Source: an uncultured Candidatus Puniceispirillum sp.
Lineage (GTDB): Bacteria > Pseudomonadota > Alphaproteobacteria > Puniceispirillales > Puniceispirillaceae
Length of the DNA: 64,000 nucleotides
Reading direction: 5' to 3'
NCBI GenBank assembly: GCA_905182545.1
Contig: CAJJBY010000004.1
Span: 1-64,000 of the forward strand
The position numbers were made by a program, and so were the translations under genes. Below the pieces are notes generated by a model. The model worked only from the letters and a program-made list of their open reading frames with translations. It was not told the DNA's origin and did not search any database. This document shows positions 54,100 through 64,000 of this stretch, in pieces (the first letter of the stretch is position 1; each line of letters starts with the position of its first letter).

Positions 54100-54982
54100 G
54101 GCCACTTCCTTTGCGGTAAGCTTGCAAACGCTGGCCATATTTTTGGGAAACACGGTCAAAGATGATGGCAATGGCAACAATGGCCAAGCCGTTCATCAAA
54201 CCAAGCGCAAGATACTGGTTTGAAACCGCCTGCAAAACTGGCACGCCAAGACCTCGAACACCAATCATTGAGGCAATCACAACCATCGCAAGCGCCATCA
54301 TAATTGTCTGATTTACGCCAGCAAAAATATTTGGCAAGGCGAGTGGTATTTGAACGCCCCAAAGCCGTTGCTTATAATTGGCACCGAAAGCATCAGCCGC
54401 TTCCAGCACTTCTTCATCAACAAGCCGGATGCCAAGATTGGTCAGGCGCACAATTGGTGGGGCAGCATAGATACATACCGCAATCAACCCCGGCACTTTG
54501 CCAATGCCCAAAAGCATCACAACAGGGATCAAGTAAACAAAGCTTGGGATGGTCTGCATCACATCAAGAATAGGGGTGATAATCGATTGAACACGGTTTG
54601 ATTTGGCCATCCATATACCAAGCGGAATACCAAGCCCGATACAGATAAAGGTCGCCACCGAAATGATAGCTAGGGTGGCCATGGTGTTTTCCCACATGCC
54701 AAAATAACCGATAAGGATAAAACAGGCGACCGAGCCAGCAACGAGTTTCCAGCTTCGTGAGCCAAGCCAAGCCAGCCCAGCGATTACTGCAAGAATAATT
54801 GGCCAGGGCGAGTTAATTAACAGCCTCTCAAACCAAATCATGAATTGTAGTAAAGGATCAAAAAAGTTTTCTATACCCTCACCGTAGGCGCGCGAGAAGC
54901 TGCGAAATCCAAAATCAACAGCCTTCTTAAAATCACGCAAATCACCACGGCCCAGTTCCGGGAACTCGCTGAAAAATTCCAT
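54092..54982 (-). CDS. proW: glycine betaine/proline-type ABC transporter permease
   Basis: DVMQTIPSFVYLIPVVMLLGIGKVPG, GVNQTIMMALAMVVIASMIG. Confidence 0.93.
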   Translation of the reverse strand: MEFFSEFPELGRGDLRDFKKAVDFGFRSFSRAYGEGIENFFDPLLQFMIWFERLLINSPWPIILAVIAGLAWLGSRSWKLVAGSVACFILIGYFGMWENTMATLAIISVATFICIGLGIPLGIWMAKSNRVQSIITPILDVMQTIPSFVYLIPVVMLLGIGKVPGLIAVCIYAAPPIVRLTNLGIRLVDEEVLEAADAFGANYKQRLWGVQIPLALPNIFAGVNQTIMMALAMVVIASMIGVRGLGVPVLQAVSNQYLALGLMNGLAIVAIAIIFDRVSQKYGQRLQAYRKGSGHD

Positions 54983-55002
54983 AACGCTACCTTCTCACTA
55001 GA

Positions 55003-55034
55003 AAAAACGCCTGCCGGCAAAACCGGCAGGCGAT
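55003..55034 (-). terminator. Terminator/attenuator-like hairpin between proX and proW
   Basis: GCCTGCCGG-CAAAA-CCGGCAGGC followed by GTTTTTTC on the minus strand. Confidence 0.75.
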
Positions 55035-55057
55035 ATGTGACACATTAACATCGGATC

Positions 55058-56068
55058 CTACAGACCTGCTTTGATCTTCTTTAGCAGCATCAGCACTCAC
55101 CCATGATGTCCAAATGTCGCTGTGCTTGGTAGAAACTCGATAGCAGCATCTTCACCAGTCGCCTGTTGGTCAGCCATGTAAGCGAGTGTGGCGTTCATAA
55201 TTGGGCCTGGGAAAATTCGCTTCGCAAAGTAGTCGCCAGCCGAACCTACACGCTTTTTGAAGCTGTCAGTAATTACAGTGTGTAACCTCTGACTTTGTCC
55301 AAGCCGATGGTTTTGGATTCGCACATTCCTGCTCAGGCAATAGCCACACATCCGTCCCAGTTTTCTTTGCCTGCAAAAGGAACACCAAAATCGAGCATTG
55401 TCAGGCTGTATTTGCCAACAACTGAAGTTGGTGACCAATAGTAACCAAACCAGTTTTGACCCCGGTCCGACGCTTTTGCAATTGAAGCATCGAGGCCAGC
55501 CGCTGAACCTGGATCAACCAGACGCCAACCCTTTTTTTCCATTTCAAAGGCACGGAAAAGGTTTGCATTTGCCAGCTGGCAGCCCCAACCTGATGGACAT
55601 GTATGGAAACCACCTTTTGATGGATCTTCAGGGTGCGGAAACAAGTCTGGACGCTTCAAACATCTAAACAGTTTTAAGCTCTGGGTGCTTCTTCATAGTG
55701 TCTGGAAGCAACCACCAGCCTTCTCCCAACCCGTAATCGGCCATCTGAAACAGTGTGAAGGCGGCCTTCTGCTTTTGCCGCATTCAGCGGAGTGGCAACA
55801 GCATTAACCCACAGCTCACCGGCCACATCTGGCTGGCCCTTTTCATTCATTGAAGTAAAGGTTGGCATTGTATCGCCAGGGACAATCTCACCTTACAGCC
55901 ATAACCCTTTGCTCCAGAATAATTTTATCAACATTGGCCATCAACTGTGCTGATGCCCAATTCATTTCAGCAATAGAAACAGTACCACATGCCGCAGACG
56001 CCTGGCCTGAAACACCTAGCATGGTTCCTGCAGCAACTGCCGACGCAATAAGTAGTTTTCTCATCATA
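55058..56068 (-). pseudogene. proX: glycine betaine/proline-type substrate-binding protein with several frame disruptions
   Basis: Signal peptide MMRKLLIASAVAAGTMLGVSGQASA, then collinear ProX-like pieces (GEGWWLLPDTMKKHPEL; CPSGWGCQLANANLFRAFEMEKKGW; VHTVITDSFKKRVGSAGDYFAKR; SADAAKKIKAGL) spread over several frames. Confidence 0.8.
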
Positions 56069-56249
56069 ACCCTCCCGAGGATTTTTTGACTTAATTTTTA
56101 TTTAGATAGAACAGATGTTCCTTTTCATTCATTCTGTTCACAATGCGACATTTGTTCGATCAATCAAAGTGTTTTTTCATTTATTTTGTTTTAGTTCACT
56201 GAAGAAAAATAAATCTTTCAAATTTCTTTTGCCAAAATTATTCACTATT

Positions 56250-56984
56250 TCAACATCGGTAGTCAGGCTCCTCTTCATCTAAAATTTTGCGGATTGCGGC
56301 AAGGTGCTGATAAACTGTTTTGTCTTGCACCTCCCATTGCTTTGCAGTTTTCTCGGCAATTTCATCTGAAAGCACGGAAAGCTCCAGACCCGTTGACTTT
56401 GCGGTCAAGTAAGTTTGGCAAGCGCGCTCGTAATAATAAGCCAGATCAAAGGCAAGTGCCGGCGATTCGGCAACGGTCATAAAACCGTGATTGCCCATCA
56501 TCACCATCCGTTTATTGCCAAGAATGGTTGATAACCTCTCCGCCTCATCATCCAGTCCCATGCCATCGAACCCGCAATCCACCGCAACACGGTTAAAGAA
56601 ACGGCAACTGGTTTGATCTACCGGCAGCAAAGTCGGGTCTTTGAGTGCGCTAAGCGCGGTGGCATAATGCGAATGCAAATGCACGATACAACGCGCCTGC
56701 GGATTATTGCGATGCATTGCGCCGTGAATCCACCATGCGGTTGGGTCAACCTTTTGCCCATAATCAGACGGCGTTTTGCTTGCATCAAGAAGCAGCAGAT
56801 CACTTGCCCGCATTTTGGAAAAATGCACGCCGTAAGGGTTCATCAAAAATTGCTGCCCATCATCCGATACGGCATAGGAAAAATGATTGGCAATGCCTTC
56901 ATGCATCGATTCGCGTGCCGTCCAGCGAAAAATCGCCGCAAGATCACGGCGTGCCTCATCAATATCAACAATGATTTCAGACAT
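56250..56984 (-). CDS. class II aldolase/adducin family protein
   Basis: GIANHFSYAVSDDGQQFLMNPYGVHFSKM, CIVHLHSHYATALSAL, MMGNHGFMTV. Confidence 0.9.
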   Translation of the reverse strand: MSEIIVDIDEARRDLAAIFRWTARESMHEGIANHFSYAVSDDGQQFLMNPYGVHFSKMRASDLLLLDASKTPSDYGQKVDPTAWWIHGAMHRNNPQARCIVHLHSHYATALSALKDPTLLPVDQTSCRFFNRVAVDCGFDGMGLDDEAERLSTILGNKRMVMMGNHGFMTVAESPALAFDLAYYYERACQTYLTAKSTGLELSVLSDEIAEKTAKQWEVQDKTVYQHLAAIRKILDEEEPDYRC

Positions 56985-57167
56985 GATTACCCCCTTATCC
57001 CCGCCGCCAAGCGGCATCAAAACCGACATCTGATCAAGCCTGACTGATTCACCAGCAAGATCAAATGCTTTTTTAAATTCTTTGGCTATGTTAGGCATCG
57101 ATAGAAACAAAGTCATCCCTTGTGTCGATCAGTAAATTGGACGACCAAGAAGGCGGAGGAATAGCGC

Positions 57168-58597
57168 ATGCAAATCTGTCAGTCACTCATTGGCGGCAAG
57201 CCGGTAAAAAGCAATCTGCCGATTATCGAAAAGCGATATCCAGCAACAGGCGAAGTGATTGCCCATATCGAACCGGCAAGCGATGCAATGCTAAATGAAG
57301 CTGTTGCGATTGCCAGCCAAGCCCAGATTTCATGGGCCAAAACAGATGCATTTGACCGCGCCAAGATTCTGCATAAGCCGCCAATCTGATGCGCGAGGCA
57401 AATGATGAATTAGCGCATTTAGAAGTGCGTGATGTTGGCAAGGTCTTTAGCGAAGCTGTCAGCGGTGATGTGCCATCAGGAACCGATGCGTTTGACTATT
57501 TTGCCGCCTGTATCACCGCGCAAAATGGTGATTTCAACAAATGGGACAAAGCCATTGGCTATAGCGTGCGGGTACCGCTTGGGGTTTGTGCTGGCATTGG
57601 CGCATGGAATTATCCAATGCAGATTGCCTGCTGGAAATCAGCGCCCGCATTAGCCGCAGGCAATGCCTTTATTCTAAAGCCATCCGAAGAAACGCCCTTT
57701 GTGGCGCACAAGGTTGCCGAATTGCTGCAAGCCGCCGGTCTTCCTGACGGCTTGTTCCAGATCATTCATGGTGATCGCGATATTGGCGCTGCTTTGTGCG
57801 CACATCCGGGCATTGCCAAAATATCATTAACAGGCGGTGTTGAAACAGGGCGGTTGATCATGGCGCAATCCGCGCAATCACTCAAAAAAATCACCCTAGA
57901 GCTTGGTGGAAAATCGCCTTTGCTGGTGTTTGAAGATTGCGATTTCGACCTTGCCGTTCAGACCGCGCTTGATGCAAATTTCTACACTGGCGGCGAGGTT
58001 TGCTCGAACGCCACACGGGTGTTTGTCCAGCGCAGCATCGCCAATGATTTCATCGCCGCCATGACCGCCCGCACCGAGGCCATGCGGGTTGGCGATCCGA
58101 TGGCAAGCGATATCCAGATGGGCGCGCTGATCTCCAAGCGCCATCTTGCCAAGGTTCTTGATTACGTCAAAATTGGCGTGGATGAAGGCGCAACAATCAC
58201 AACAGGCGGCAACGCGCTAAAGCCACAAGGCTTTGAAAATGGCTATTTCATGCAGCCAACCATTTTGACCAATTGCCATGATGATATGCGGGTTGTCCGC
58301 GAAGAAATTTTTGGGCCGGTCATGTCGGTTCTGATTTTTGATGATGAAGATGAAGCCATCCGCCGTGCCAACAGCACCAATTTCGGTCTTGGCGCTGGCG
58401 TGATGACCCAAGATCTGGCGCGGGCGCACCGCGTTGCCGATGCGCTTGAATCCGGCAATGTCTGGGTGAACAGCTATAATCTATTGCCGCCGGGCCTGCC
58501 ATTTGGTGGGGCGAAACATTCCGGTTTTGGCCGTGAAAATAGCGCCTACACACTTGATGCCTACAGCGAAATTAAATCGGTTTATATTCAGCTGTAA
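57168..58597 (+). CDS. betB: betaine-aldehyde dehydrogenase-like aldehyde dehydrogenase, frame break near 57378
   Basis: GIGAWNYPMQIACWKSAPALAAGNAFILKPSEETP, LELGGKSPLLVFEDCD, GGEVCSNATRVFV. Confidence 0.88.
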
Positions 58598-58745
58598 ATT
58601 TGTTTTGGGCGATGGCGGTATGATTTGCAACATCATGCAATCCGCCATGGCTAACCATAGACCAGCCAAAATATTCAATGGCAAAATCAGCAAGACATGT
58701 TTATGGTCTGCCTATTCGAAAATCACAGGGTTTAGGTAAGAAAAA

Positions 58746-59681
58746 ATGCGATATGTTGTGACAGGTGGCTGCGGCTTTATCGGCGCTCACGTTGTTAATC
58801 TTTTACAGTCCAAAGGCAAAAAAGTTGCGATTGTCGATAAGATTACCAACCGGAAAACGATCGACAGCACATTTCTGAACGAAGGCGCACAACATTTCTA
58901 CATGGATATCAGTGACCCGCAATTGATGGAAAAGGCCTTATTGCCTGATGATGTGGTCATTCATCTTGCCGCCCAATCACATGTTGATGTGTCTTTCAAA
59001 AACCCTGTTTCGACAACCATTTCCAATGTTGTCGGCATTCATAGCCTGCTTGCCGCCTGCGTCAAAAAAGGTGTGAAAAAACTGGTCGTCATGAGCACTG
59101 ACGAGGTTTACGGGTCAACCGATGAGATTGTCGATGTACGTCTGCTTGATCCGGCCAACCCCTATAGCGCATCCAAAGCCGCCGCCGACATGATTGTCAG
59201 CGCCTATCAAAAGATGCACCCCGAATTAACGATTACGACGCTGCGATCCAATAACATCGCTGGCCCGGGTCAGTTCATCAATAACATCATTCCCCGCTTT
59301 TCGGTTCTTGGCTTGCTTGACAGGAAATTCACCCTGCATGGCGATGGGTCGGCGCGCCGGCGCTATCTATGGGTCAAGGATGCGGCAATGGCGATCTATC
59401 TTTTGGCGGAACATGCCACCAAAAGCCATATTTACCATATCGGCCATGAACATTCATTTTCCAACCTTGAGATTGCCGAGAAGATTGGCAGCTATCTAAA
59501 TCTAGAAGATTATATCTCATTTGAAAAAGACCGTCTGATCAATGACACGATCTATCCAGCTGACAGTATGGATATGCTTCGTGATTTCGATTGGAAGCCA
59601 ACGCGCGATCTTGACGATTTCCTGCCTGAAACAATTGAATGGTATCGAACGCATCTCGATCATTTTCGCGATCTGGTTTAA
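58746..59681 (+). CDS. NAD-dependent epimerase/dehydratase
   Basis: VTGGCGFIGAHVVNLLQSKG, STDEVYGST, YSASKAAADM. Confidence 0.92.
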   Translation: MRYVVTGGCGFIGAHVVNLLQSKGKKVAIVDKITNRKTIDSTFLNEGAQHFYMDISDPQLMEKALLPDDVVIHLAAQSHVDVSFKNPVSTTISNVVGIHSLLAACVKKGVKKLVVMSTDEVYGSTDEIVDVRLLDPANPYSASKAAADMIVSAYQKMHPELTITTLRSNNIAGPGQFINNIIPRFSVLGLLDRKFTLHGDGSARRRYLWVKDAAMAIYLLAEHATKSHIYHIGHEHSFSNLEIAEKIGSYLNLEDYISFEKDRLINDTIYPADSMDMLRDFDWKPTRDLDDFLPETIEWYRTHLDHFRDLV

Positions 59682-59783
59682 TCGACTCACGGCAAAGAAT
59701 CTGCCGTTAGACAGATCCGGTACTAGCGCCGGTGACTGGCAGCAGACTCACCGTCAGGTCAAAAGCAAAGAGTGGCGCAATCC

Positions 59784-60854
59784 ATGAAAATTCTTCATAT
59801 CATTGCTGGGGCAAAGCAGGGCGGCGCCGAATCCTGTGCGGTTGATACGATCCGCGCACTTGCCGCCGCTGGCATTGAACAAATTGTGATTTGCCGCCCG
59901 CATCCAGCCTTTTTGAAATTGGTGGATGATTGCAATCTTGACCATCATATTTTGAGCTTTCACCCGATGTTGAAATGGGTTCAAAAAGCCAAAATCAACG
60001 CCATCATAAAGCGCGAAAAGCCCGATCTGGTGCATTCTTGGATGAATCGCGCTGCCAGCTTTACGCCAAAACAAACCCAAATGCCGGTGCTTGGCTGGTT
60101 TGGCGGCTATTATGATTTGAAATATTACCAATCCTGCGATTTTCATATGGGCGTCACCAAAGATATTGTCGCGCATATCGCCGCTGCCACCAATCAGCCA
60201 GACCGAGCCTATGTCGGGCATGTCTTTGGCACATTGGAACCAATGGGTGAGATTAAAAAATCGGATTATGGCATTTCCAAGGCGTCAAAAGTTGTTTTAT
60301 TGCTGTCGCGAATGCATTGGAAAAAGGGCGTTGATCTTTTGATCGATGCGGCAGCAAAAATGGATGATGAAGTGGTCTTTCTGCTTGCCGGAGACGGGCC
60401 TGAGATCGACACATATAAAGCACAGGCAAAAGCCCTGAATCTGGAACATCGCGTCATTTTTGCCGGATGGTGTACCGACCGGTTGGGGCTTTTAGGCATT
60501 GCCGATGTGTGTGTTTTGCCATCGCGCTATGAACCTTTCGGGATTGTCATTGCCGAATCATGGTTTGCCAATGTCCCACTTATTGCCACCAAAGCCGCGG
60601 GTGCCAAGCATTATGTTCATGATGAACAGGATGGGTTGCTTGTCGAAATTGATGATTGTGACGGGCTGGTAATAGCACTTGACCGCGCGCTGAACGACAA
60701 GGCTCTTCGCGCCAAGCTCGTTAAGGGCGGGCAGGAAACCTATGAAAGGCTGTTCAGCCGCGATTCAGTCATTGCGACCCTGATCGAATCCTATAACGAC
60801 ATGATCGAACGATACGCCAAGGATAAAGCAGCAAGCACCAGCAAGCCTAATTAA
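59784..60854 (+). CDS. glycosyltransferase family 4-like
   Basis: MKILHIIAGAKQGGAES, VVLLLSRMHWKKGVDLLIDAA, PSRYEPFGIVIAESWF. Confidence 0.9.
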   Translation: MKILHIIAGAKQGGAESCAVDTIRALAAAGIEQIVICRPHPAFLKLVDDCNLDHHILSFHPMLKWVQKAKINAIIKREKPDLVHSWMNRAASFTPKQTQMPVLGWFGGYYDLKYYQSCDFHMGVTKDIVAHIAAATNQPDRAYVGHVFGTLEPMGEIKKSDYGISKASKVVLLLSRMHWKKGVDLLIDAAAKMDDEVVFLLAGDGPEIDTYKAQAKALNLEHRVIFAGWCTDRLGLLGIADVCVLPSRYEPFGIVIAESWFANVPLIATKAAGAKHYVHDEQDGLLVEIDDCDGLVIALDRALNDKALRAKLVKGGQETYERLFSRDSVIATLIESYNDMIERYAKDKAASTSKPN

Positions 60855-61332
60855 TCTCGGGAAGCGGTAGCGCCGTTGTATATTTGATTTCTTCCATCGC
60901 AAATGACGAGCTGACATCGGTTAGCTGCACATTGGCAATCAGCTTGCGATAAAAAGTGTCATAGGTCGCCATATCCGGAACCACAACCCGAAGCAAATAA
61001 TCAACCTCGCCACTCATCCGGTAAAATTCGACGACTTCCGGCATATCGGCTACCATATTGGCAAAATCCTGCAACCATTCGGCATTATGCTGATCAGTCC
61101 GAACGGCAACAAATACCGACATGCCAACACCAATTTTCTTTGGGTCGAGCAATGCAACGCGTTTACGGATCAAACCAGTTTCTTCCATCCGTTGAATCCG
61201 GCGCCAGCAAGGCGTTACCGACAGCCCAACTTTGCGCGCAATATCGGCGACCGGCTGGGCGGCATTGACCTGTAATTGAGCAAGAATCTGTTTATCTATC
61301 TGATCCATGGCATGTTCTGCTTTCATATCCAT
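60847..61332 (-). CDS. Lrp/AsnC family transcriptional regulator
   Basis: MDQIDKQILAQLQVNAAQPVADIARKVGLSVTPCWRRIQRMEETGLI. Confidence 0.93.
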   Translation of the reverse strand: MDMKAEHAMDQIDKQILAQLQVNAAQPVADIARKVGLSVTPCWRRIQRMEETGLIRKRVALLDPKKIGVGMSVFVAVRTDQHNAEWLQDFANMVADMPEVVEFYRMSGEVDYLLRVVVPDMATYDTFYRKLIANVQLTDVSSSFAMEEIKYTTALPLPEIN

Positions 61333-61608
61333 GACAGCCTCATAAGCGGCAGTCAGACCTTAAAGGAGCATTTATGGGCTGAGAATAGTTATTCTTCCAA
61401 AAAATAAAAGCTTTTCCAAAATATTTTGCGTGATTCATTCCATTTTTTCAAAAACACGACAAATTTTGCTAACTCATTCCATTTTTTAAAATTTTTCTCT
61501 AGGGCTGCAAATATTGGTGATGATCATCATAAATATAACGAGATCGGCACTAAGCACGAGCTGATTGATCGGTTGCAATCTTGACCGTCTATCGGCAATA
61601 TCGCCCGC

Positions 61609-62547
61609 ATGAAACAGCGTCAATTATCTTTGATTACAAGCCCGAACTGGCAGGATTACGAATTGCTGGATAGTGGCAATTTGCGAAAATTCGAACGGTT
61701 TGGCCAGCATCGTTTCATCCGCCCCGAACCACAGGCCATGTGGCAACCGCGGCTTGGCGAAGATGATTGGGTTGCTGATGGCGTTTTTGTACCCGGCAAG
61801 AATGAGCAGGATGATGGTGAAGGTGGCGGCTGGCAGCTTTCACGCAGATTGCCGCCAAGCTGGCAGCTTGGTTATCAATCATTGCGCTTTTTGGCGCGGC
61901 CAACACCCTTTCGCCATTTAGGATTTTTTCCCGAACAGGCGGCGCATTGGGATTGGTGCGCAGCGGCAATCAAGGCTTTTATCCAAACGCATAAACGCCC
62001 ACCACGCATTTTGAATCTATTTGCCTATTCCGGCCTTGCCAGCCTTCACGCCGCCGCAGCAGGTGCCGAGGTCACGCATCTTGATGCCAGCAAAAAAGCC
62101 GTGGCGCAGGCCTTTGAAAATCGTGATCTATGCGGCATGCAATCCGCACCAATCCGGTTCATCACCGATGATGCAACCGGCTTTGTCGATCGCGAATTGC
62201 GCCGCCAGAAAAGCTATGATGGCATTATTCTTGACCCGCCAAAATATGGGCGTGGCCCAAAAGGCGAATTCTGGCGCATCGAAGATGATTTGACCCCATT
62301 GCTGCAAAAATGCCGCCAGCTTTTATCCGAAGATGCGCTATTTATGGTTTTGACCATCTATGCCATTCGCGCCTCGTCACTCGCCGCGCATTATGCGCTT
62401 GCCGATCTTTTTGACAATCACGGTGGCTGTCTTGAATCAGGCGAATTGGCGATCCAAGAAGCGCCGCTGAAATCCGGCAAGACCGATTTATCGCGTTATG
62501 TGGCACAGGCCAATTTTGCCCGCTGGTGTTCGGATATCGCCACCTAA
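61609..62547 (+). CDS. class I SAM-dependent RNA methyltransferase (RlmI-like)
   Basis: ILNLFAYSGLASLHAAAAGAEVTHLDASKKAV, DGIILDPPKYGRGPKGE. Confidence 0.87.
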   Translation: MKQRQLSLITSPNWQDYELLDSGNLRKFERFGQHRFIRPEPQAMWQPRLGEDDWVADGVFVPGKNEQDDGEGGGWQLSRRLPPSWQLGYQSLRFLARPTPFRHLGFFPEQAAHWDWCAAAIKAFIQTHKRPPRILNLFAYSGLASLHAAAAGAEVTHLDASKKAVAQAFENRDLCGMQSAPIRFITDDATGFVDRELRRQKSYDGIILDPPKYGRGPKGEFWRIEDDLTPLLQKCRQLLSEDALFMVLTIYAIRASSLAAHYALADLFDNHGGCLESGELAIQEAPLKSGKTDLSRYVAQANFARWCSDIAT

Positions 62548-62591
62548 GCGCATCGTACATAAGAACCTGGAGTGCAAACGGGGTTTGGCCG

Positions 62592-63419
62592 TTAGTTGCT
62601 TTGACCACGTTTGGCAAGCGCCTCATAAAGCGCAACGCCGGTAGCCACCGCAAGATTGAGCGAGTCAGACCGTCCAAGCATCGGAATCTTGATCAATTGC
62701 GTGCAAGCCTTCATCAAATTGGGGGTTAGGCCGGCCTGTTCATTGCCCATTAACATGATCAGTGATCCGGCGTAATCGGCCGTGCGATAATCAACCGCTG
62801 CCAGAAGTGCCGTGCCGATAACATGACCCTGCCAGCCAGCGTTAAATTTAAAAAATTCAGCCTCACTACAAGCAATAATCCGTACATTGAAAACCGCTCC
62901 CATTGACGCGCGCACCGCCTCAACCGAATAGGGGTCAGTGCAATCACCAACCAGAATCAGGCCCTTGGCACCAACTGCATCAGCCGTGCGCATAACCGTG
63001 CCAAGATTGCCCGGATCACGAACCCGATCAAGCGCAACCCAGCATTCATCTGGCGTTTGGCCAACCTGATCCAGATCATCCCAGCGCTGGCCAAAGGCAC
63101 CAAGCACCATTTGCGGATTATCTTTCCGGCTGATTCGCTGCAACAGCGATTCGGTCATTGGCAAGGCGCGCCCCTTTGACTCGACAAGACCGGATAATAA
63201 GGTTCTGACCTGCCGGTCATCTTCACGGCCAGCAACAAATGCCAACCGGTGCATCGCCCAACCAAGCGCAACCGCCTCATGGCAAATGCGCGCGCCTTCA
63301 GCCAGAAACCAGCCAGTCTGTTTACGAAATTTACGTTCGTGAAGCGCACGAAGACGTTTCACCTCGTCATTTGCGGCGCTGGTGATCATGTCGGGAATGG
63401 GAACGGGATATTGGCTCAT
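62592..63419 (-). CDS. TrmH/SpoU family RNA 2'-O-methyltransferase
   Basis: DRVRDPGNLGTVMRTADAVGAKGLILVGDC, LMGNEQAGL, IPMLGRSDSLNLAVATGVALYEA. Confidence 0.92.
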   Translation of the reverse strand: MSQYPVPIPDMITSAANDEVKRLRALHERKFRKQTGWFLAEGARICHEAVALGWAMHRLAFVAGREDDRQVRTLLSGLVESKGRALPMTESLLQRISRKDNPQMVLGAFGQRWDDLDQVGQTPDECWVALDRVRDPGNLGTVMRTADAVGAKGLILVGDCTDPYSVEAVRASMGAVFNVRIIACSEAEFFKFNAGWQGHVIGTALLAAVDYRTADYAGSLIMLMGNEQAGLTPNLMKACTQLIKIPMLGRSDSLNLAVATGVALYEALAKRGQSN

Positions 63420-63678
63420 AATGATCGCTGCATAGCAAAGTTTTGGCCGCAGGAATAGATTTGATTGCCAAACCCCCCTTGCAAAATTGTGTGAAATTGG
63501 CCAAACCACGATGCCACTACATGAAAAAATTTCAAAAAAGAAATATTTTGTTTCAATTCCGACAGTTTGCAGCGTAATGAGAAAGTACAAAAATTGCTGA
63601 CATTAATCTGGCTGGCTGGTGTGACATTTTGATTGGGGTGATGGGCCGATAAGACGTCCATTGCGGAAAAGATACTAT

Positions 63679-64000
63679 ATGGGTGAAAACACGATTAAAT
63701 CCTTGCTTCGCATCGAAAACAATGCGGAGCCTCAGAAAATTGGATTTCTTCTTTTAAACGAATTTTCAATGATTGCCTTTGCATCGGCAATCGAGCCGCT
63801 TCGCGCCGCCAATCGCCAGTCGAATCAGACATTGTTCGATTGGGTGGTGGCAAGCACCGATGGCAATGCCAGCACCGCCAGCAACGGCATGACCGTACAA
63901 ACCGCCGCCGAAACCGAAGAATTGCAAAGCTGCCGCATGGTTTTTGTTTGCTCAGGTGTCAGGGTGCGCGAAAACACCAATAAATCAATTTTGAATCTGA
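63679..64000 (+). CDS. GlxA-family (DJ-1/PfpI + AraC) transcriptional regulator, truncated by window end
   Basis: KIGFLLLNEFSMIAFASAIEPLRAANRQSNQTLFDWVVAST. Confidence 0.8.
   Translation, partial: MGENTIKSLLRIENNAEPQKIGFLLLNEFSMIAFASAIEPLRAANRQSNQTLFDWVVASTDGNASTASNGMTVQTAAETEELQSCRMVFVCSGVRVRENTNKSILNL

Overview
64 kb window that looks like chromosome from an alphaproteobacterium (inferred from TrcR/DUF1013, COQ9 and DUF1192 homologues and overall gene content; possibly SAR116-like, not tested). It is densely coding and mostly metabolic. There is no phage, IS element, CRISPR array or rRNA operon that I can support. Main blocks: (1) housekeeping: clpB (partial), ygfZ, trcR-like, purE-purK, metA, coq9, rpsU, pntA-pntB, ABC1 kinase, M3 oligopeptidase, panB-panC, SIS isomerase, LigJ-like hydratase, cysQ, tRNA-Arg(CCT), DEAD-box helicase with a 12-aa tandem repeat tail; (2) a TauD-like dioxygenase plus livKHMGF-type (HAAT) ABC transporter cluster, divergent from xsc (sulfoacetaldehyde acetyltransferase); (3) an almost contiguous purine/8-oxopurine catabolism island (NCS2 permease, 8-oxoguanine deaminase-like, allA, puuE, membrane urate oxidase with cytochrome c tail, xdhCBA, hiuH, uraD); (4) mmsA, a DMT transporter, pckA; (5) a class II aldolase/proXWV/Ldh2-dehydrogenase cluster divergent from a betB-like gene; (6) NAD epimerase, glycosyltransferase, Lrp/AsnC regulator, two RNA methyltransferases and a partial GlxA-like regulator. 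Most notable: an orphan gcvP C-terminal remnant (~16920-17081), a histone H1-like K/A/P-rich tail on the LivF ATPase, the xsc/HAAT transporter pairing, and about ten frame-disrupted conserved genes (with a cluster in proX) that most likely reflect sequence errors but need checking. I did not see a convincing wholly new system; the pathway assemblies are the best candidates.
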